9,085 bases of DNA, from contig JAKZRQ010000268.1 in NCBI GenBank assembly GCA_047518105.1, forward strand, positions 1 to 9,085, given 5' to 3'. Positions 5,930 through 9,085 of the stretch are shown piece by piece. The translations under genes were made by a program, and so were the position numbers. This DNA is from VXYL01 sp047518105 (GTDB lineage: Bacteria; Pseudomonadota; Gammaproteobacteria; Pseudomonadales; Azotimanducaceae). Every line of letters starts with the position of its first letter. The stretch's first letter is position 1. The notes beneath the pieces are model-generated. The model saw only the letters and a program-made list of their open reading frames with translations. It searched no databases and was not told where the DNA came from.

Positions 5930-6166
5930 AAGATGAGAACGCGTGTTGCCTCATCCGAGAATACTCCCGAGTCCGGACAACGTTGCCTCATCAAAATGTC
6001 CCGAAGGCATCCTAGACCAACTGTTCACGGACGGGTAACCGGAGGTCGATGTTCGGCAGCTGGACGGCATGCTGTGACGAAGATGCCACCGCTGCGGCCC
6101 GCGGCCTTCACCGTCGACGGCTTGCCGACGTGCAGCGACGTTCCCGGCGACCTCGGTTCGACGGTT

Positions 6167-7679
6167 CTATTCCGCCTCCGCGACGTACTCCGCGACTGGC
6201 AACTCGCCGAACACCATCGCAGTCGCCTTCTCCCTGCGCCGGCCTTTGACCCGCCGCTGCACGGTGCGCAGGAGACCGTCCGGGTACTCGTCCGGATGGG
6301 CCGACTGAAGCCGCTCCAGCAACTGGCGGCTGGTACTCCACGGCTCGGCCTCGAGCCGGCATGCAACTGTTCCGTGACCTTGACCAGCGGGTCCGGTCGC
6401 CGCCGCTCGTGCTTCGGCTTGGTGGGCGGCCTGGCCGTCGGCCTGACTTCTCCTTCCGCCCAGGCAGTCCGCAGGCCGGCGAGGAACTGCTCGAGCGGCG
6501 GGACCGCCGTGTCCTCGGGTTCGGTGGCCGGCTGGTCGGCGAGTTCTACGACGCCCTGCTGATGCGCCCGTATTTGCCGAAGCAGCCGGATCGGATCCAG
6601 CGTGCGGGCCAGTTCGGCGACGCGTTCGCCCACGGCGGCGGGCGTCCTCGGGTCGGCGAGCAGCCGCTGGCCCGGTGTCGCAGGCGCGTGATAGCGCTTG
6701 CTCACGCGCGCGCCGTCGCGCCGCTTCGATGCCAGCTTGAACGACGGCTGGAAGAGGTTGACGTACAGCCTCGTTGTCGCGTACAGCCGGGACAGCGCCG
6801 CCGCGACCTCGATGCCCTCCAGGCGGCGGTAGCCCACGATGCGCCGGACCACCGCGCCGTTCTTCTGCTCGACGAAGGTCTGGTCGTTCTTGCGCCACGG
6901 CCGGCAGCGCGTGAACACGATCCCGGCGTCCCGGCAGTAGTCGCGCAGCGTCTCGTTGATGAACACGCTGTCGCTGTCCGTGTCGAACCCGAGCAGCTCG
7001 AACGGCATCAGCCTGCGGACCTCGCCCAGCACCTCGCGGAGCAGCGTCTGCTCGCGGTACAGCACCGGCGCGCACTCGGTCCAGCCCGTGGCGATGTCGG
7101 TGACCACGAGCGTCTGCACGAAGCTGCCCCGCGTCACCGGGCCGCTGTGCGCGACCAGATCGGCCTCCGCGAAACCCGGCGGCGGGTCGTCCCAGTCCGA
7201 GAACGTGCGCACCGGGATGCTCCGGCGCACCGACGAAGGCGGTGCCGTCCGTCGTGGGCGCCTGTCGCCGACACCTTCGCGCACTGCGCGCAGCGCCCGG
7301 TCGATGGTCGCCGCGCTCATGGCGAACAGCCCGGCGCGGATCTCCGGGCCGAGTTTCAGATGGCCGTGCCGCTCCATCGCCTCGACGAGCGTCGGCATCA
7401 ACGCCTTCAACCGCTTGCCGCAGATCCGGTCCGACGCCTCCCAGAGCACCACCAGCGCGTCGCGGACCGCGTCGTCGTAGATGCGCCGGCCAGCCCTTCC
7501 TTCCGCGCGGCGCCGCGTCGCGCCCGAGCGCAGGACGCGCATCGCGTGCTTGCGGCGAAAGGCCGTGACGGCCTCGAACTCGTCTAGAATCCTGGTCTTC
7601 TCGACCCGGGTGCCGACCGCGTACCTTCGTGCGCGCCGACCAGTTCGTCGCGCGCCGTCGTGCTCATCTTCCTCATCAT
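6167..7679 (-). pseudogene. Integrase-core (DDE) transposase broken by two 1-base deletions
   Basis: The natural start is ATG at 7679 with GAGGAG (7693-7688) 8 bases upstream: MMRKMSTTARDELVGA. The protein then continues in another frame at RYAVGTRVEKTRILDEFEAV (shift between 7621 and 7636). After DPLVKVTEQLHA it changes frame again (about 6356-6360) to RLEAEPWSTSRQLLERLQ and ends VAEAE at 6167. Restoring one base at each break gives exactly 505 codons, the usual length for this kind of transposase. The integrase core is intact: Asp in AEADLVAH (7159-7161), Asp in DTDSDSVFIN (6976-6978) and Glu in FVEQKNGAVV (6868-6870). The middle frame is open from 7773 to 6025, but its ends are not the true protein ends: it begins outside the IS and its tail after QLHA is out of frame. 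As read, no active transposase can be made unless frameshifting or sequencing errors are involved. Confidence 0.8.
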
Positions 7680-7732
7680 TCCAAATGCTCCTCAAGGTAG
7701 TAATCCAGAGGGAGCATTTCAGGTGAGGCAAT
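7669..7732 (-). promoter_or_regulatory. Inverted repeat that could hide the transposase ribosome site
   Basis: AAATGCTCC (7683-7691) and GGAGCATTT (7711-7719) are perfect inverted copies, and CCTCA (7671-7675) pairs with TGAGG (7724-7728). In a minus-strand transcript entering from outside the IS, this fold would pair the GAGGAG ribosome site and the region around the start codons with the IS tip. This resembles the fold-back inhibition known for IS10 and IS50 read-through transcripts. The same repeats are copies of the terminal motif, so transposase could also bind over its own start. Confidence 0.6.
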
Positions 7733-7875
7733 GCGACGTCTAACCCAGATTGACGCGCTACATTGCGTGCCAAAACCTACGTCGGGGGCTCTATGGAGGC
7801 GGCACATCCTCGCGTTGCGGACGCATCTTGCCAGCCCAAGCACCTTCTGAGAGTTCAACGTAATTGTGACGCAGA

Positions 7876-7923
7876 ACACTAGCCAGCCGAGTGGCGCAGG
7901 TTGTAGAGATGGCCGTTGGAGAT
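7876..7923 (-). pseudogene. Possible scrap of an IS transposase
   Basis: The minus-strand frame RISNGHLYNLRHSAG followed by TAG resembles the 'ISxxHLYNLRxSAxYR' stretch found N-terminal to the integrase core of one transposase type. Only 15 residues match and everything on both sides differs, so this may be a leftover fragment or chance. It directly adjoins the 45-bp repeat. Confidence 0.25.
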
Positions 7924-7928
7924 CCTCG

Positions 7929-7973
7929 GTCTCGGGCGACTGCAAGCGAAGAAACGTACCCACTTTTCCGAGC
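7929..7973. repeat. 45-bp dispersed direct repeat, copy 2
   Basis: Same orientation as 3181-3224; the core GCGAAGAAACGTACCCA is at 7946-7962. Outside this stretch the two loci are unrelated: here it lies between an IS and an IS4-like gene, there upstream of the receptor. A repeat shared by two unrelated loci in IS-rich DNA is most simply an IS end or a nonautonomous element. Confidence 0.65.
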
Positions 7974-8023
7974 CGGTCTGAGCGGGATGGGCACGCATTG
8001 CCCGGGACGCTCACCCAGGGCAC

Positions 8024-9085
8024 TCAGTAACGCCAGGGACCTGGCCTTACGAGCTGTGATCGGGGGACCCTCTCCCTCGGTATCAGGTAGTTCCTTCGAT
8101 GATCGCCGGCATGTGGGCGGAAGCGGATTCTTGGTTCGAAAGACAGGCCTTCCCGGGCGACGGCAAGTTCGTAGTAGTTCGCGGCATGCAGAATCGCCAT
8201 CAGGCTTTGCAGTCTCTCGTAGGTCAGAACGCGAAAACTCGCGAGATCGAACTGCGCTTTGTAGTTGCGAAACGCTCGCGCCGCTTCCAGGCCCTCAAGC
8301 CACGTATAGACGGAGTTGTAAATCTCCTCCCGCCGATGGCGCATGCCGTTTGCGATCAGGAAGCCACCCGCGAACTTCTCGGATTTGACGGCGAGCAGGG
8401 AAAGCCGTCGCGACAGGTTCGGCAGGTGAATGGGTACCGCGCCGTAGTGGAGGAAAAGCTGTTCTTCGAAGTCCTTGTCGCGGTTGTACCAATATGCGCT
8501 TGCACCGAATGGCGTACGGCAGTTCCGGCGCAGGAACGCCACCGACAAGGGCTTTTTGCGGTACTCGACATCAACGTCGTCGGCAACCGGGCTCATCGAC
8601 GTCAGGTTCTCCCGAGCGAGAAGGCAAGCGGTCAGTTCATCACCGAAGAACATCCCCTTCCCGCCCGTCGCCGCTGCAACCGTGCGTACCGCATCGAGGA
8701 ATTCTCGCGCGTCGTTGACATCGTCGGGAGCACGTCGCGGCCAGATTCGCGAGTAGACGGGTATGCAACGTCCTATCCACATGTCCGTCGCGACGATGTC
8801 GCAGACCCGATAGCCATCAGCCACCGGTAGCGCACCGCCGGAACACAAGCGCATCCGAGTCGCATACGGTTTGGTCAGATCGTACAGTTGGATGACCAGC
8901 AACGTGTGTTGCCCGACGAACCGGGCCGCACGCGCCAAGACATGCCGCCGGATCGTGGCCGCCAAGTCCGGATCCGCCAGATGACGGCTCAGTCTCTTCT
9001 CCGTGGCATGGATCTGAACGTCCTCATTCAACGCCCTCGCCATGCATTTGAGGTTGAGCGACCGGGACCGCCGAATGCCCGTGAT
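8024..9085 (-). CDS. IS4-like DDE transposase, 5' end outside the window, divergent catalytic region
   Basis: The frame is open to the window edge (353 residues visible). The internal ATG at 9043 has no ribosome site, and the residues before it (RRSRSLNLKCMARAL) fit the N-terminal part of IS4-type transposases, so the gene is cut by the window. Numbering from that Met, family landmarks are YDLTKPYA (Asp55), GYRVCDIVATD (77-87), IPVYSRIW, TVAAATGGKGMFF with Asp135, HYGAVPIHLPN (199-209), RRREEIY and RVLTYERLQSL (~276). Glu253 aligns with the catalytic Glu. Oddities: the usual DRGGD block reads GDELTA, the Arg of the YREK signature is Leu (YTWLEGLE), and the C-terminus after about 295 is short and unlike the family. 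It could be an eroding transposase whose frame is still open, a diverged subgroup, or a co-opted protein. Confidence 0.6.
   Translation of the reverse strand: MTGIRRSRSLNLKCMARALNEDVQIHATEKRLSRHLADPDLAATIRRHVLARAARFVGQHTLLVIQLYDLTKPYATRMRLCSGGALPVADGYRVCDIVATDMWIGRCIPVYSRIWPRRAPDDVNDAREFLDAVRTVAAATGGKGMFFGDELTACLLARENLTSMSPVADDVDVEYRKKPLSVAFLRRNCRTPFGASAYWYNRDKDFEEQLFLHYGAVPIHLPNLSRRLSLLAVKSEKFAGGFLIANGMRHRREEIYNSVYTWLEGLEAARAFRNYKAQFDLASFRVLTYERLQSLMAILHAANYYELAVAREGLSFEPRIRFRPHAGDHRRNYLIPRERVPRSQLVRPGPWRY

Larger units (their letters stand above)
5945..7732 (-). mobile_element. IS element (~1.79 kb) with integrase-type transposase and multiple terminal motifs
   Basis: The left end carries two tandem copies of a motif starting GTTGCCTCATC (5945-5970 and 5982-6004). 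The right end carries it inverted (GGGAGCATTTCAGGTGAGGC, 7710-7729, then AAT). A further copy in the left-end orientation lies at about 7669-7693, over the transposase start. Between them is one transposase gene on the minus strand. No clear target-site duplication is seen in the flanks (..aacgcgt left, gcgacgtc.. right), so the exact tips are uncertain by a few bases, or the element has been rearranged. Its protein type is the ~500-residue integrase-core transposase loosely grouped with IS481/ISNCY. Confidence 0.7.
7733..8023. other. Intergenic stretch with IS debris
   Basis: About 290 bases between the IS right end and the IS4-like gene. It contains the second copy of the 45-bp repeat and, just beyond it on the minus strand, a short frame reading RISNGHLYNLRHSAG then a stop (about 7876-7923). 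The reading frames that cross it (for example 7791-7994 minus) have no protein-like character overall. Confidence 0.5.

Noticed and set aside
6361..7587. 408-codon plus-strand open frame opposite the IS transposase
   Set aside because: It is antisense to a protein with clear integrase motifs, and its Arg/Ala/His-rich composition is shadow-like.
5937..7740. Target-site duplication flanking the 1.79-kb IS
   Set aside because: Left flank (aacgcgt) and right flank (gcgacgtc) share only partial similarity with no clean direct repeat at the tips.
7676..8023. 115-codon minus-strand frame
   Set aside because: It spans the IS tip, a dispersed repeat and intergenic debris, with no protein-like features.
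1..9085. CRISPR array, tRNA or rRNA genes
   Set aside because: No regularly spaced short repeats and no cloverleaf or rRNA-like sequence were seen on either strand.

Overview
The window is high-GC DNA from a Gram-negative bacterium. The main pointer is a complete TonB-dependent outer-membrane receptor whose plug motifs resemble receptors of free-living or host-associated Pseudomonadota (alpha/gamma-proteobacterial type). The lineage is an inference from protein style. No rRNA, tRNA or housekeeping marker was seen. The density of insertion-sequence (IS) debris marks this as an accessory, actively rearranged region.

Layout, left to right. (1) 1-280 is a noncoding segment with a perfect 22-bp inverted repeat at its two ends and a large internal fold-back, so it is MITE-like or made of IS ends. 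(2) 300-3116 (-) is a TonB-dependent receptor, with a hairpin just after its stop. (3) 3167-3481 (+) is a putative two-helix membrane protein whose 3' end runs into an IS end. (4) 3442-~3768 is the left end of an IS481-like element: terminal repeat, leader hairpin and the helix-turn-helix N-terminus of its transposase, cut off right after the HTH. (5) 3846-5314 (+) is a translationally coupled two-gene operon of unknown function, encoding a protein with a Gly/Asp-rich linker followed by an exported helical-repeat-like protein. (6) 5315-5725 has no convincing gene, only a possible frameshifted remnant on the minus strand. (7) 5726-~5845 is a second, shorter copy of the same IS481-like end in the same orientation. 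(8) 5945-7732 is an almost complete ~1.79-kb IS whose ~504-residue integrase-type transposase (minus strand) is broken by two single-base deletions. (9) 7733-8023 is an intergenic stretch with a 45-bp repeat shared with position 3181 and a possible transposase scrap. (10) 8024-9085 (-) is an IS4-like DDE transposase open to the window edge, with unusual catalytic-region motifs.

How it fits together: only the receptor and the two-gene operon look like cargo with a cellular role. The operon sits between two directly repeated IS481-like ends, as expected of a passenger segment carried or trapped by IS activity. The receptor would import a ligand using TonB energy, and the exported operon product would act in the periplasm or beyond. 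The sequence does not show that the two are functionally linked.
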